From: Gallionella sp.
Lineage (GTDB): Bacteria > Pseudomonadota > Gammaproteobacteria > Burkholderiales > Gallionellaceae
Assembly (NCBI GenBank): GCA_028714075.1
Contig: JAQTMZ010000011.1
Location: 1-64,000, forward strand
Length of the DNA stretch: 64,000 nucleotides
Reading direction: 5' to 3'
The notes beneath the pieces were generated by a model. That model saw only the letters and a program-made list of their open reading frames with translations. It was not told the DNA's origin and did no database searches. Made by a program: the position numbers and the translations under genes. Shown here piece after piece: positions 49,615-59,920 of the stretch. Position 1 is the first letter of the stretch. The number at the start of each line of letters is the position of its first letter.

Positions 49615-50856
49615 CTACTCCCTGAAGCCCGCGTCATCCTGAAAAACCGTGCCGTCGAGCAGTTGCACCGTCACCGTGTTGCCCGCCGTCAATCCCGCGC
49701 TATCGCCCGGTATGACCGCCAAGCCGTCCGCTCTGGCCATCGACAGCAGCATGCCGCTGCCCTGTGCGCCGGTGGAAGTGGCCGCGTAGCCGCCCGCTTC
49801 CTTCGCCAGCAACACGCGGATGAATTCGGTGCGACCCGGCTGATGCTTCACGTTATGCGTCATCCGCGCCTCGATGGTGCGGCGGTAGGTGCGCGCATGC
49901 CCCATCATGCGGCGCAACGCCGGCACGACGAACTGCTCGAAGCACACCATGCTGGACACCGGATTGCCCGGTAAGCCGAAAATGATTTTTTCGCCGATCT
50001 TGCCGAACGCGACCGGATGTCCCGGCTTCATCGACACGCGCCAGAACAGCATCTGCGCGCCCAGCGCCTCGATGGTCGGGCGGACGTAATCGTGCACGCC
50101 GACCGACGTGCCGCCGGAAACCAGCAGCACGTCGTATTCCAGCCCGCGTCGCAGATAGCGCGCCAGCTCTTCGGGGTCGTCGCGCGCGATGCCGAGCAAC
50201 ACCGGCTCGATGCCGAGCGCCTGCACCTGCCCCATCAGCGCGTAGCTGTTGGAGTTGGGTATCTTGTTTGGATCAACGGGCTCGTCGAGGCCTTCCAGTT
50301 CGTTGCCGGTCGACAGGATCGCCACGCGCGGCCGCCGGTACACCTGCACCTGCGCGCACTTCACCGTCGCCAGTACGCCGATCACACCCGGCGTGATCGT
50401 CGTGCCGGGGGTCAGCACCACCTCGCCGTTGCGCATGTTTTCGCCAAGGCGGCGGATGTCATTGCCCGATTTGACCGCCAAATTTATTTGTACGCGGCTA
50501 TCGGCCAGCGCCTCGGTATCCTCGACCCGGATCACCGCGTCCGCACCCTGTGGCATCGGCGCGCCGGTCATGATGCGCGCGCACTGGCCGGGTGCCAGCG
50601 TTTTGGTTGGCAGATCCCCCGCCTTGATGTCTTCGATGATTTCCAGTGTGGCGGGAATACCGGCCAGATCCGCGCTGCGCAACGCATAGCCGTCCATCGC
50701 CGATATGTCAAAGGGCGGCTGGTCGCGGTTGGCGCGCACTTCCTCGGCCAGCACACGACCCTGCGATTGTTCGAGCTTCACCTGTTCCGCGCCCATTGTC
50801 GCGACCGATTCGAGCACGACGCGCTGCGCCTCGCTTACCTGTAAATATTTTTCCAT
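49615..50856 (-). CDS. moeA: Molybdopterin molybdenumtransferase
   Basis: PPFDISAMDGYALRSADL; IMTGAPMPQGADAVIRVED; IFGLPGNPVSSMVCFE; start at 50856. Confidence 0.95.
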   Translation of the reverse strand: MEKYLQVSEAQRVVLESVATMGAEQVKLEQSQGRVLAEEVRANRDQPPFDISAMDGYALRSADLAGIPATLEIIEDIKAGDLPTKTLAPGQCARIMTGAPMPQGADAVIRVEDTEALADSRVQINLAVKSGNDIRRLGENMRNGEVVLTPGTTITPGVIGVLATVKCAQVQVYRRPRVAILSTGNELEGLDEPVDPNKIPNSNSYALMGQVQALGIEPVLLGIARDDPEELARYLRRGLEYDVLLVSGGTSVGVHDYVRPTIEALGAQMLFWRVSMKPGHPVAFGKIGEKIIFGLPGNPVSSMVCFEQFVVPALRRMMGHARTYRRTIEARMTHNVKHQPGRTEFIRVLLAKEAGGYAATSTGAQGSGMLLSMARADGLAVIPGDSAGLTAGNTVTVQLLDGTVFQDDAGFRE

Positions 50857-51440
50857 CACCTCACTCCATTCATTGCCGCCTCGACATCCTGCGGCGTGTC
50901 CAGATCGAAAAAACTGCGCAGGTGCGGGTCGGCCTTCAGCATCTCGGCTTCGTCCACATAGCGCACATCCAGCTGTTTTATTACGTCGCGCAAACCTTTC
51001 TGCTGCGCCGCCAGACTTGCGCGCAGCGGCGCAAGGCAACTGGCCGCATAGAATGCCGCCAGCGGCTGCGGGTGTCCATGCACGACGGGGACGACTGCCT
51101 GGTGCTGCAAACGATATCCGGCAAGCAACTCGATCACTTCCGGCACGACGAACGGCATATCGCAGGCCACCATGAACGCCCACGGCGTGGTGATTTTCCC
51201 CAGGCTGGCGACCAGTCCGGCCAGCGGGCCGCCGTTGGGCAGTTCGTCGCAGACCTGCGGCAGATCGATTCCGGTGCGCGGCTGGCGCACGCTGATGACC
51301 ACCTGCGGAAATAGCTGTTGCATGGTTGCGCTAACTGTCTGCAGCAGGGTCTTTTCGCCCAGCGTCACGTTCGCCTTGTCGCGCCCCATGCGGCTGGAAT
51401 CGCCGCCTGCCATCACAATGGCGGTGCAGCCTTCGATCAT
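50856..51440 (-). CDS. mobA: Molybdenum cofactor guanylyltransferase
   Basis: AIVMAGGDSSRMGRDKANVTLGEKTLL; VACDMPFV. Confidence 0.94.
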   Translation of the reverse strand: MIEGCTAIVMAGGDSSRMGRDKANVTLGEKTLLQTVSATMQQLFPQVVISVRQPRTGIDLPQVCDELPNGGPLAGLVASLGKITTPWAFMVACDMPFVVPEVIELLAGYRLQHQAVVPVVHGHPQPLAAFYAASCLAPLRASLAAQQKGLRDVIKQLDVRYVDEAEMLKADPHLRSFFDLDTPQDVEAAMNGVR

Positions 51441-51931
51441 TTTGGCGCGCGGTCGATTATGAACTGTGCAATCCCGGCGATGTCTTCCAGCCCGAAATGC
51501 GGCAACTGCGGATAGATTTCGTCCATGTCGGTGACGATGGCGATCAGCCCGTCTTCAATCGTGCAGCGCGGCGGTTTGGCGCACTCGCGGCGCAATACCT
51601 CGATCTTCACTCCTGCGCCGTGGGAAAAACCTTCCACCAACACCAGGTCGGCTTCGCCGAGGAAGCGCTGCGCCAGTTGTTCCGGCTCGCGCTGGTCGAC
51701 CGCATCGGCAACCAGTTGCAACTCGTTGGACGTGACCAGCATGCTCATCACCGCACCCGCGTGCTTGTACCGGTAACTGTCCTTGCCGGGCGTGTCCAGC
51801 ACCACCTTGTGATGCGCATGTTTGATAGTCGCCACGCGCAATCCTCTGCCACTCAACTCGCGCAATAATTTTTCGACCAAAGTGGTCTTGCCGGAACCCG
51901 AGTGTCCGACAACAGTAAATACATTCGACAT
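51437..51931 (-). CDS. mobB: Molybdopterin-guanine dinucleotide biosynthesis protein B
   Basis: [54 protein letters not shown]. Confidence 0.95.
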   Translation of the reverse strand: MSNVFTVVGHSGSGKTTLVEKLLRELSGRGLRVATIKHAHHKVVLDTPGKDSYRYKHAGAVMSMLVTSNELQLVADAVDQREPEQLAQRFLGEADLVLVEGFSHGAGVKIEVLRRECAKPPRCTIEDGLIAIVTDMDEIYPQLPHFGLEDIAGIAQFIIDRAPK

Positions 51932-51965
51932 TATTTAAAAACCTTTACGAAACACCACGAGGTAT

Positions 51966-52088
51966 GTAGGTTGGGTTAGGCGCGGGGTTTTGCGCCGTAA
52001 TCCAACAAACCCAATCATCACTCCAAGCTGCCGGTATTGAAAAATAAGTTTGTCGGGTTACGCGATAAAACCGCTAACCCAACCTACG
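51966..52088. repeat. Paired inverted GTAGGTTGGGTTAG repeat
   Basis: gtaggttgggttaggcgcggg... and ...cgctaacccaacctac, between mobB and moaE. Confidence 0.75.
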
Positions 52089-52117
52089 CCTTCGCAACAC
52101 GAATGGAACATTTGTTT

Positions 52118-52561
52118 TTATGGATGCGGCGTCACCCATGACTCGCCCTGCGGCGTGAATTCTTTTTTCCAGATCGGCACGCGCTGTTTCAGCTCGTCTA
52201 TCATCCAGCGGCAGGCTTCCAGTGCGGCTACGCGGTGCTCTGCGCCTGCCGCGATGAACACGATGTTTTCGCCGCCCTTGACCGTGCCGACGCGATGCAC
52301 GATGCGCGCATCCAGCAAAGCGTATTTCTCGATCGCATCGCTGCGCAATCTTTTCAATTCCGACAGCGCCATGCTGCCGTAGGCATCGAAGCTGATTTCC
52401 GAGACCTCGCGGCCTTCCGAAAAGTCGCGCGCGCAACCGAGAAACGTGGCAATGCCGCCCATGCGTTTCGAGCTGGCTTGCAGCGCCCTGATTTCCTCAT
52501 CCTGGGAAAAATCTTCCTGCTGAATCCTGACTGCTTCCTTCATTTTCTCTCCATCTGCCAT
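52118..52561 (-). CDS. moaE: Molybdopterin synthase catalytic subunit
   Basis: GGIATFLGCARDFSEGREVSEISFDAYGSMA; HRVGTVKGGENIVFIAAGAEHR; LKQRVPIWKKEF. Confidence 0.95.
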   Translation of the reverse strand: MADGEKMKEAVRIQQEDFSQDEEIRALQASSKRMGGIATFLGCARDFSEGREVSEISFDAYGSMALSELKRLRSDAIEKYALLDARIVHRVGTVKGGENIVFIAAGAEHRVAALEACRWMIDELKQRVPIWKKEFTPQGESWVTPHP

Positions 52562-52589
52562 TCAACCTGAAAAAGTAATCGATTGGTTG

Positions 52590-52648
52590 GTAGGTGCGAA
52601 TTTATTCGCATACAACTCATTGCGCGTGCGAATAAATTCGCACCTACA
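52590..52648. repeat. GTAGGTGCGAATTTATTCGCA palindromic repeat
   Basis: gtaggtgcgaatttattcgca...tgcgaataaattcgcacctac. Confidence 0.85.
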
Positions 52649-52655
52649 AGTGAGG

Positions 52656-52895
52656 CTAACCGCCGGAAAATTTGGCCATAAAAGCCACTTCGCTGTTGTC
52701 CGCGAGCGCCAGCGACATATCGCGCACATGTTCGCCATTGACCGCCATCATCGTCGCCAGATGCATGGCTTCGGGGTACTGTGCCGCTAGTATTTCCTTC
52801 AGGCTGCCCAGCGTCAGCCCCGGCACATGTGCCACCGAAACTTCTCGCGCGCCCGTTGCAGCTGCGATGGGGCCGAAGAACAGTACCTTGATCAT
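52656..52895 (-). CDS. moaD: Molybdopterin synthase sulfur carrier subunit
   Basis: [15 protein letters not shown]... ending AFMAKFSGG (GG C-terminus). Confidence 0.93.
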   Translation of the reverse strand: MIKVLFFGPIAAATGAREVSVAHVPGLTLGSLKEILAAQYPEAMHLATMMAVNGEHVRDMSLALADNSEVAFMAKFSGG

Positions 52896-53410
52896 TTCAT
52901 CTCTCCACGCAACCCCAAGTCTTCCCGAAGCCAAACCCCGCTCTTGCCGCCGCGCTTTTCTTCCAGTTGCACGTACTCGATGCGCATGCCCCGGTCAATC
53001 GCCTTGCACATGTCGTAAATAGTGAGCAGCCCCACATTGGCGGCGCACAACGCTTCCATCTCGACACCGGTCTGGCCGGCACAGCTTGCCGTGGTGACGA
53101 TTTTAATACCCACACAACCGCTTGCGTCCGGATCAACAATTTCGCTGAACACAACCTCCACGCCGCTCAGCATGATGGGATGACACATCGGAATGATGTC
53201 CGGGGTGCGCTTTGCCGCCATGACCGCGCCGACATCGGCCACCGTCAGCACGTCACCCTTGGCGATCCGTCCGGCCCTGATGCGCTCCAATGTCGCGGGC
53301 TGCATGCGCAGGACACCGCTGGCGATCGCGACGCGCTGGGTGCTGTTTTTTTCGCCCACATCCACCATGCGTGCCCGGCCTGCTTCAGAAAAATGAGTCA
53401 ATTCGTCCAT
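52892..53410 (-). CDS. moaC: Cyclic pyranopterin monophosphate synthase
   Basis: [63 protein letters not shown]. Confidence 0.95.
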   Translation of the reverse strand: MDELTHFSEAGRARMVDVGEKNSTQRVAIASGVLRMQPATLERIRAGRIAKGDVLTVADVGAVMAAKRTPDIIPMCHPIMLSGVEVVFSEIVDPDASGCVGIKIVTTASCAGQTGVEMEALCAANVGLLTIYDMCKAIDRGMRIEYVQLEEKRGGKSGVWLREDLGLRGEMK

Positions 53411-54255
53411 GTACCGCTCGCCTTTGAAGTGCAACTTTCCATCACAACCGCCTCCTCCCGCAATGGAGAGGCCATACCGCCGCAGGCGCGGCAGGCGGGG
53501 TCTTTGCTCAACGTGCTGCGCATGATGTGCATGTCCAGCGCATTGACCGTCAGCAACTTGCCGCTCAGGCCGCGTTCTATCCCCATCAGCAACTTGAGGG
53601 TTTCCGCCGCCTGCAGCGTGCCGATCAGACCGACCAGCGGAGCAAATACCCCGGTGGTCGCACAGCGCAACTCGGCGGCCTGGCTGTCTTCGGGAAACAG
53701 GCAATTGTAGCAGGGCGCGCCGGTTTGTTCAGACGTACCCTCTTGGTCAAGTGGGTCGGGGCGGCGAAAATCGAATACCGAAACCTGCCCGTCAAACTGT
53801 ATCGCCGCGCCCGAAACCAGCGGCTTGCGCAGGGTCAGGCAAACGCGGTTGACGGCGTAGCGCGTGGCAAAATTATCGCTGCAATCCAGCACCACATCGG
53901 CCTGCGCGACCAGGTCGCGCAGTTGCGCCTCATCGGCGCGTACCGGCAACTCGATGCACTCGACCTCGGGATTGATGTCGCGCAATGCGGCGGATGCGGA
54001 TGCGACCTTGGGCTGGCCGACCGACGCGGTGCGATGGATGATCTGGCGTTGCAGATTGCTGAAATCCACCGTGTCGTGGTCGCACAGGGTCAGTTGGCCG
54101 ACTCCGGCTGCGGCAAGGTACAGCGCGGCAGGCGAACCGAGCCCGCCCAGGCCGATGATCAGCGCTTTGGCATCGAGCAGGTGCTGCTGCCCTTCAATGC
54201 CGATCTCCGGCAGCAGGATGTGCCGGCTATAGCGCAGCAGTTGTTGGTCGTCCAT
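53398..54255 (-). CDS. moeB: Molybdopterin-synthase adenylyltransferase (ThiF/MoeB/HesA family)
   Basis: [67 protein letters not shown]. Confidence 0.93.
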   Translation of the reverse strand: MDDQQLLRYSRHILLPEIGIEGQQHLLDAKALIIGLGGLGSPAALYLAAAGVGQLTLCDHDTVDFSNLQRQIIHRTASVGQPKVASASAALRDINPEVECIELPVRADEAQLRDLVAQADVVLDCSDNFATRYAVNRVCLTLRKPLVSGAAIQFDGQVSVFDFRRPDPLDQEGTSEQTGAPCYNCLFPEDSQAAELRCATTGVFAPLVGLIGTLQAAETLKLLMGIERGLSGKLLTVNALDMHIMRSTLSKDPACRACGGMASPLREEAVVMESCTSKASGTWTN

Positions 54256-54309
54256 GCGGGCAGTTCGAAATTTTCAAAGTTGTCGGGATAGATATGCGCG
54301 CAGAAATTA

Positions 54310-55437
54310 TCATCCGCCGATATAGGACATTTCTATTTTCTCTCTGGGCAGCGCAGTTGCGTCATGGCGCACCTGCGAATAGCGGTCATTGCGCCGCTCC
54401 CATTGGCCTGCGACCATGCCGATCAGCGTCTGGTCGGTCGCACCCGCGCGTAACGGGCCGCGCAAATCCATGCCGCCGCTGGCGAACAGGCAGGTGTAGA
54501 GCTTGCCATCGGTGGAAAGTCTGGCACGGGTACATTCATGGCAAAACGCCTGGGTGACCGAGGCGATTACCCCGACCTCGCCGCTGCCGTCCGCATAATG
54601 CCAGCGTTCCGCGACTTCGCCGGTGTAGTTGGGATCGACTTGCCGGACCGGGTAGCGGCTGTTGATCTGCTCGATTATTTCGCGCGACGGAACCACATCA
54701 TCCATGCGCCAGCCGTTGGTGCAACCCACGTCCATGTATTCGATGAAGCGCAACACGATGCCGCTGTTGCGGAAATGCCCGGCCATCGGAATGATTTCAT
54801 GGTCGTTCACACCGCGTTTGACCACCATGTTTACCTTGACCGGGGCAAGGCCGACACGCTGCGCGGCGGCGATGCCGTCCAGCACGGTCTTGACGGATAC
54901 CTTCGAGTCGCTCATGCGCCGGTAGGTTTCTTCCGTCAACCCGTCGAGGCTGGCGGTGATGCGCGCCAAGCCCGCGTCCTTCAGCGCCTGCGCCTTTTGG
55001 GACAGCAGCACGGCATTGGTGGTCAGGGCGACTTCGACGGGCTTGCCTTCGCGGGTATTTAACTTGGCGAGCGATTCGACTATCTGCTCGATGCCGCGGC
55101 GCAACAGCGGTTCGCCGCCGGTCAGGCGGATTTTCTGCACGCCCAGCTGGATAAACAATTTGGCGATCCGCTCGATTTCTTCAAAGTTGAGCAGTTCGGT
55201 ACGCGGCAGGAACGGGTGGTTTTCATCGAATACTTCGCGCGGCATGCAGTAGGTGCAACGCAGGTTGCAGCGATCGGTGACAGAAATACGCAAGTCGCGC
55301 AGCGGCCGCTGCATGGTGTCGACGACAAATTGCCCGTAGGCTTTCTGCTCGCCCAACCCGGTGTAATCCTGCGCGGTTTTTTGCGCAACATCGGCCGTTG
55401 CGGATGAGATCGGGATAATTTTAAATATTTCAGCCAT
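54310..55437 (-). CDS. moaA: GTP 3',8-cyclase
   Basis: [36 protein letters not shown]-terminal Cys cluster [20 protein letters not shown]. Confidence 0.95.
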   Translation of the reverse strand: MAEIFKIIPISSATADVAQKTAQDYTGLGEQKAYGQFVVDTMQRPLRDLRISVTDRCNLRCTYCMPREVFDENHPFLPRTELLNFEEIERIAKLFIQLGVQKIRLTGGEPLLRRGIEQIVESLAKLNTREGKPVEVALTTNAVLLSQKAQALKDAGLARITASLDGLTEETYRRMSDSKVSVKTVLDGIAAAQRVGLAPVKVNMVVKRGVNDHEIIPMAGHFRNSGIVLRFIEYMDVGCTNGWRMDDVVPSREIIEQINSRYPVRQVDPNYTGEVAERWHYADGSGEVGVIASVTQAFCHECTRARLSTDGKLYTCLFASGGMDLRGPLRAGATDQTLIGMVAGQWERRNDRYSQVRHDATALPREKIEMSYIGG

Positions 55438-55931
55438 GGCGCATGTTAATGGGCAAGAGTAAATCTGTCATCTGTTAGGGGAGCAATATCGCCCGACCCG
55501 GTAATATTATGTATGGCAATGCTTTCAACACCCTGTTCAGGGATGAACACTCGTTTTCTCCAGACGATTGGGGGACAATTGAGAGGCGGAAAAGTCAGGC
55601 TCGTACAAATCGCAAAATGTGCGTCAATTACGTTAAGTTACCCGGTCTGGGTGAAAAGATTCGATCCTCCGGCTCTTCTCCCCCTATCGCACCGCAATGC
55701 CATTGTATAACACGATGCATAATGTATAAAGGGTACCTCTAAAATCCACATTTACGGGCATTTCTTGATTAAAACCGGCACCCAAAACCGCCTCGTCCGA
55801 TTATAATTCGAACTGTTCGCCGCACTCCTCGCCGAAGGACATGAACTTTAAGACAATGCTACGGTCTTTTGTCACGTAATTGAATTTTGCCGAAACGGCA
55901 TCTCAAGAACTTAATCAATGGAATTTTTGCC

Positions 55932-56459
55932 ATGACTTCATCGCCTTTTCACGCCGGCGAGCTCGACGCGCAGCAACGCTGGGGCAACCCGGAGCTGTGG
56001 ACCGAGACGCGCATAAACCAGCTCATCTGGGATCGCATCCCGGAGCAGGTGCATGCCCGGATCGAGGCGGCACCGTTCTTTTTTCTCGCCACCAGCACCC
56101 CCGATGGCCGCTGCGACTGCTCGTTCAAGGGCGGCGGGCCCGGCCTGGTCAAGGTGCTGGCTTCAAACCGCCTGGCGTTCCCGCATTTCGAGGCGCGCGT
56201 GAAAGGCAACGGCGCCTATATGAGCCTCGGCAACATCCTGCTCAACCCCCATGTCAGCCTGCTGTTCATCGATTTCAGCGACGGCGCCCGCCTGCGCGTG
56301 AACGGGCGCGCCTCCATCCATGAAAATGCGGCGATGATGGAGGCGTTCCCGCAGGCGGAATGCGTCGTCGTCGTGGACATCGAGCTGGTCGCGCCAAGCT
56401 GCTCGAGCTACATCCCCCGCCTGACCCCAACCGAACCCTCTGCCAATACCGAAAAATGA
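55932..56459 (+). CDS. Pyridoxamine 5'-phosphate oxidase-fold (FMN-binding) protein
   Basis: FFFLATSTPDGRCDCSFKGGGPGLVKVLASNRLAFPHF...GNILLNPHVSLLFIDF. Confidence 0.85.
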   Translation: MTSSPFHAGELDAQQRWGNPELWTETRINQLIWDRIPEQVHARIEAAPFFFLATSTPDGRCDCSFKGGGPGLVKVLASNRLAFPHFEARVKGNGAYMSLGNILLNPHVSLLFIDFSDGARLRVNGRASIHENAAMMEAFPQAECVVVVDIELVAPSCSSYIPRLTPTEPSANTEK

Positions 56460-57406
56460 GCTCCTACCGTATCGCCGTCAATGTCGAGTGGACCAGCAAA
56501 TGCAATGCGCTTTGCCCGATGTGTCCGCGGGGTTTGATCGAGTACCCCCAGCTCATGAAGGAAGAAACTTGGCGCCAAGTGCTGGAGCGCCTGACGCCGC
56601 AGGATGTGTTTCGCGCCGTGGTTGCGGGCTATGGCGAACCCACCACGCACACCAAATTTTTTGAATTTGTGGACGATATGCGCGGCCACCCGATCCGGTT
56701 CGACATGGTGAGCAACGGCCATCAGCTCGATGCCGAGCGCATCCGGCATCTGGACGGGGCGATCGACCTGTTGCTGATTTCTTTTTCCAGCATAGACCCC
56801 AAAGTGTACAACGTGGTGCATGCCAATCTCGACCAGGCGCGCGTCATGGACAACATCCAGACGGCACAAAAGCTGTTCAAGCATACCCAGCTTGCCATCA
56901 GCCTGACGCCCATGCCGGAATGCCTGCCTTCCCTGCCGGACACCATCGCCTGGCTACAGGCACAGGGCGTGAAAACCCTGACCATGTCGCCCACCTTGTA
57001 TAACCGCGGCGGCAGCCTGCAGGAGCATGAACTGGACACTGAAAAGCTGCGCCAGATGATCCGGCAATACCACCTGCGCTCGCAAGAATTCGACTTCGTT
57101 CCCAGTGTCGGGGATGTTATCCAGCAATGGCGCAGCAACAGCTTCAAATGCATCCCGCGCAACATCGATGTTTTTATTTCGGCGAGCGGCGATTACCTGT
57201 ATTGCTACAATGACGTCAAGCACGAACACCCCATCGGCCATGTGGCAGATATGGGCATCCGCGAAGTGCTGGCCAAACGCGAAGGCATGGCGCCTATCCC
57301 GGCACTGTGCGACGGCTGCAATATGCGCAACCGTTACGGTGCGAAGGAGCTGGTGAAAGCGGGAATTTCATATGCACGCGCCAAGTTGAAGGGGAATTCG
57401 GCTTGA
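56456..57406 (+). CDS. Radical SAM protein with C-terminal SPASM-like cysteines
   Basis: VEWTSKCNALCPMCPRGL (CxxxCxxC); C-terminal FKCIPRNIDVFISASGDYLYCYND...ALCDGCNMRN; ATG overlaps previous stop. Confidence 0.85.
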   Translation: MSSYRIAVNVEWTSKCNALCPMCPRGLIEYPQLMKEETWRQVLERLTPQDVFRAVVAGYGEPTTHTKFFEFVDDMRGHPIRFDMVSNGHQLDAERIRHLDGAIDLLLISFSSIDPKVYNVVHANLDQARVMDNIQTAQKLFKHTQLAISLTPMPECLPSLPDTIAWLQAQGVKTLTMSPTLYNRGGSLQEHELDTEKLRQMIRQYHLRSQEFDFVPSVGDVIQQWRSNSFKCIPRNIDVFISASGDYLYCYNDVKHEHPIGHVADMGIREVLAKREGMAPIPALCDGCNMRNRYGAKELVKAGISYARAKLKGNSA

Positions 57407-57593
57407 TCCGGCGCAGCCTGCGCAACGTTCACAGGCGATATTCCTGCAACATTTCATTACAATTGCAGCCATTGAACTTTTTTATTTTCAAATAGACTCA
57501 TATCGGCCGTTTACAGTAATTGGCGTCGTAAAATATGCACCAAATAATTTTGGTATCACCCGGCAGATCAAACAACCGACATTGCGATAATCG

Positions 57594-58268
57594 ATGAATA
57601 CCATAACTTTAAATCCGGCAATTGGCTTGGAAGAACGCCCGTTCACGGTGCGTTTCTCCGAACCCGGCGCGGCTGACCGTGCCGAGATTGAACAATTCAT
57701 CAGCGATGTTTTTCATCAGGCGTATGGGGCAAAAATCAAGCGCTTCAAACCCTGCCTGATGAGCCTGCGCGACCAGGACAATAAATTGGTTGCGGCTTGC
57801 GGATTTCGCAGCGCCGCACTTGGACCGCTATTTCTGGAAACCTATCTGGACCGACCCATCGAGGCGGTACTCTCGGAACATGTCGGCTTCCCGGTCGAAC
57901 GCAACGATATTGTCGAAATAGGCAACCTCTCGGTCGCGGAGCCGGGTATGGCGCGTTACCTGATTACCGCCATCAACGATCAGCTCTACGACACCTCCAA
58001 CCAATGGGGGGTATTTACCGCTGTTCCGATGTTGCGCAATGCGTTTCTCAAGCTGGGGATGCATCCGGAAACTCTTGGTATTGCGGACAAGAATCGCCTC
58101 CCCCCCGAAGAACAGGCGGAATGGGGCAGTTACTATGCGCAGAACCCGAAAATCATGGCAGTACAGCGCATCGAGCGGCGCAACAAACCCCGGACTTCCG
58201 AAACCGGGGCACCCGCCGCAACCAGTGCACGATGCCAGACCTGCGGGATGATATTGAGGAAAGAATGA
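57594..58268 (+). CDS. Thermostable hemolysin family protein
   Basis: VFHQAYGAKIKRFKPCLMSLRDQDNKLVAACGFRSAALGPLFLETYLDRPIEAVLS; C-terminal CQTCGMILRKE. Confidence 0.8.
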   Translation: MNTITLNPAIGLEERPFTVRFSEPGAADRAEIEQFISDVFHQAYGAKIKRFKPCLMSLRDQDNKLVAACGFRSAALGPLFLETYLDRPIEAVLSEHVGFPVERNDIVEIGNLSVAEPGMARYLITAINDQLYDTSNQWGVFTAVPMLRNAFLKLGMHPETLGIADKNRLPPEEQAEWGSYYAQNPKIMAVQRIERRNKPRTSETGAPAATSARCQTCGMILRKE

Positions 58269-59818
58269 GCCCATCCCTCGTCGATGCACTCATCCAGCGC
58301 AGCAAGAAACAACCTGATTCGCCAGCCCTGATTGGCGATCAGTATGCGCTCACCTATGGGGAACTCGCTGCCGCAATCGAACAACTTAGCGCGCAGCTGC
58401 GTGCCGCCCCCGCCAGAGCCATCGCGCTGGCGCTGGACAACTCGCCGCTGTGGGCGGCTCTCGACCTGGCCGGATTGAGTATCGGCAAACCGGTCATACC
58501 GTTGCCGTTCTTCTTTTCGGCGGAACAAATCGCCCACAGCATCCGCGATGCGGGAATCGATTGCATCCTCACCGACCAGCCGGAGCAGTACCATAAAATT
58601 CTTGCGGCAGCGGGAATTGAAACCGATACGGTATTGACGCATATTTTTAAAAATAATACATACAGCGAAATCCGCCTGCGCAACATCGCCGCCAAGACGC
58701 TGCCTGCGGGAACAATCAAGGTCACCTACACCTCCGGTACCACAGGCCATCCCAAGGGTGTGTGCCTGGGTGCCGACACGCTGCAACAGGTCGCATCCTC
58801 TCTGCTGGCGGCCACATGTGGCAAGGCGAATGACCGGCATGTCAGCGTGCTGCCGCTGTCGACGTTGCTGGAAAACCTCGCCGGCGTATATGTGCCGCTG
58901 CTGGCCGGCGCAACCTGCCATCTGCTGCCGCTTGCCGAGGTAGGGCTGAGCGGCTCGACCGGACTGGACATAAAAAAAATGCTGACCGCGCTCATCCGAT
59001 GCCGCGCAACGACCACCATCCTGACGCCGCAGTTGCTGCACGCGATGGTGGCCGCCATCGAAGCGGGGCATCCTGCACCGCAACAGTTGCGTTTCGTCGC
59101 GGTGGGCGGCGCGCCCGTCGCCGAGCGCCTGCTGCAACGCGCCGAGGCACTCCGCATCCCGGTATTCGAGGGCTACGGCTTGTCCGAATGCGCCTCGGTG
59201 GTCGCGCTCAACACGGAAAGCGGGCGCTGCATGGGCAGTGTCGGCAAACCGCTGGCGCACGCGCAAGTGAAATTTGCCGAAGACGGCGAGATACTGGTGG
59301 CGGGTGCGACGCTGCTTGGTTATACCGGCGACGCGCCGCTGCAACCGGGCAAATTTTGGCCGACCGGCGACATCGGGCATCTCGACGAGCGCGGTTTCCT
59401 GCACCTCACCGGGCGCAAGAAGAATATTTTCATCACCTCGTTCGGGCGCAACGTGTCGCCGGAATGGGTGGAGCGCGAACTGACCCTGCATCCGGCCATC
59501 GCGCAGGCGGCGGTGTTCGGCGAAGCGCGCCCGTGGAATGTGGCGGTGATCGTGCCGCGCGGAAATTCTCCCGAAATCATCCATGCCGTAAACCAGGCCA
59601 TCGCGGAAGCGAACAGCGTGCTGCCGGACTACGCACGGGTAAAATACTGGCTGCCCGCGCAGGCTCCATTCCTGCCGCAGAACGGGCAACTGACCGCAAA
59701 TGGGCGGCTGAAACGCGCGGCAATCTGGTCGCTGTATCAAACTTCCATCGAACAACTGTACAAGGAAAAATCAGATGACGATTTGTGTAATTCCGATTCT
59801 ATTTCAATGGCCAAATGA
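58265..59818 (+). CDS. AMP-binding acyl-CoA ligase/synthetase
   Basis: VTYTSGTTGHPKGVCLGADTLQQ; FEGYGLSECASVVALN; PTGDIGHLDERGFLHLTGRKKNIFITSFGRNVSPEWVE; ATG overlaps upstream stop. Confidence 0.9.
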   Translation: MSPSLVDALIQRSKKQPDSPALIGDQYALTYGELAAAIEQLSAQLRAAPARAIALALDNSPLWAALDLAGLSIGKPVIPLPFFFSAEQIAHSIRDAGIDCILTDQPEQYHKILAAAGIETDTVLTHIFKNNTYSEIRLRNIAAKTLPAGTIKVTYTSGTTGHPKGVCLGADTLQQVASSLLAATCGKANDRHVSVLPLSTLLENLAGVYVPLLAGATCHLLPLAEVGLSGSTGLDIKKMLTALIRCRATTTILTPQLLHAMVAAIEAGHPAPQQLRFVAVGGAPVAERLLQRAEALRIPVFEGYGLSECASVVALNTESGRCMGSVGKPLAHAQVKFAEDGEILVAGATLLGYTGDAPLQPGKFWPTGDIGHLDERGFLHLTGRKKNIFITSFGRNVSPEWVERELTLHPAIAQAAVFGEARPWNVAVIVPRGNSPEIIHAVNQAIAEANSVLPDYARVKYWLPAQAPFLPQNGQLTANGRLKRAAIWSLYQTSIEQLYKEKSDDDLCNSDSISMAK

Positions 59819-59822
59819 CGTT

Positions 59823-59894
59823 GTAGGGGCGCGATTCATCGCGCCCTTCTTTTGGCGCACACATAAGTTCGGGCGCGATAAATCGCGCCCCTAC
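59823..59894. repeat. GTAGGGGCGCGATTYATCGCGCCC palindromic repeat pair
   Basis: gtaggggcgcgattcatcgcgccc...gggcgcgataaatcgcgcccctac. Confidence 0.85.
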
Positions 59895-59920
59895 GATATT
59901 TCAACATCAGGAGATGCGAT

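Noticed and set aside
58133-59755. 540-aa minus-strand ORF opposite the acyl ligase
   Set aside because: Arg/Gln-rich antisense shadow.
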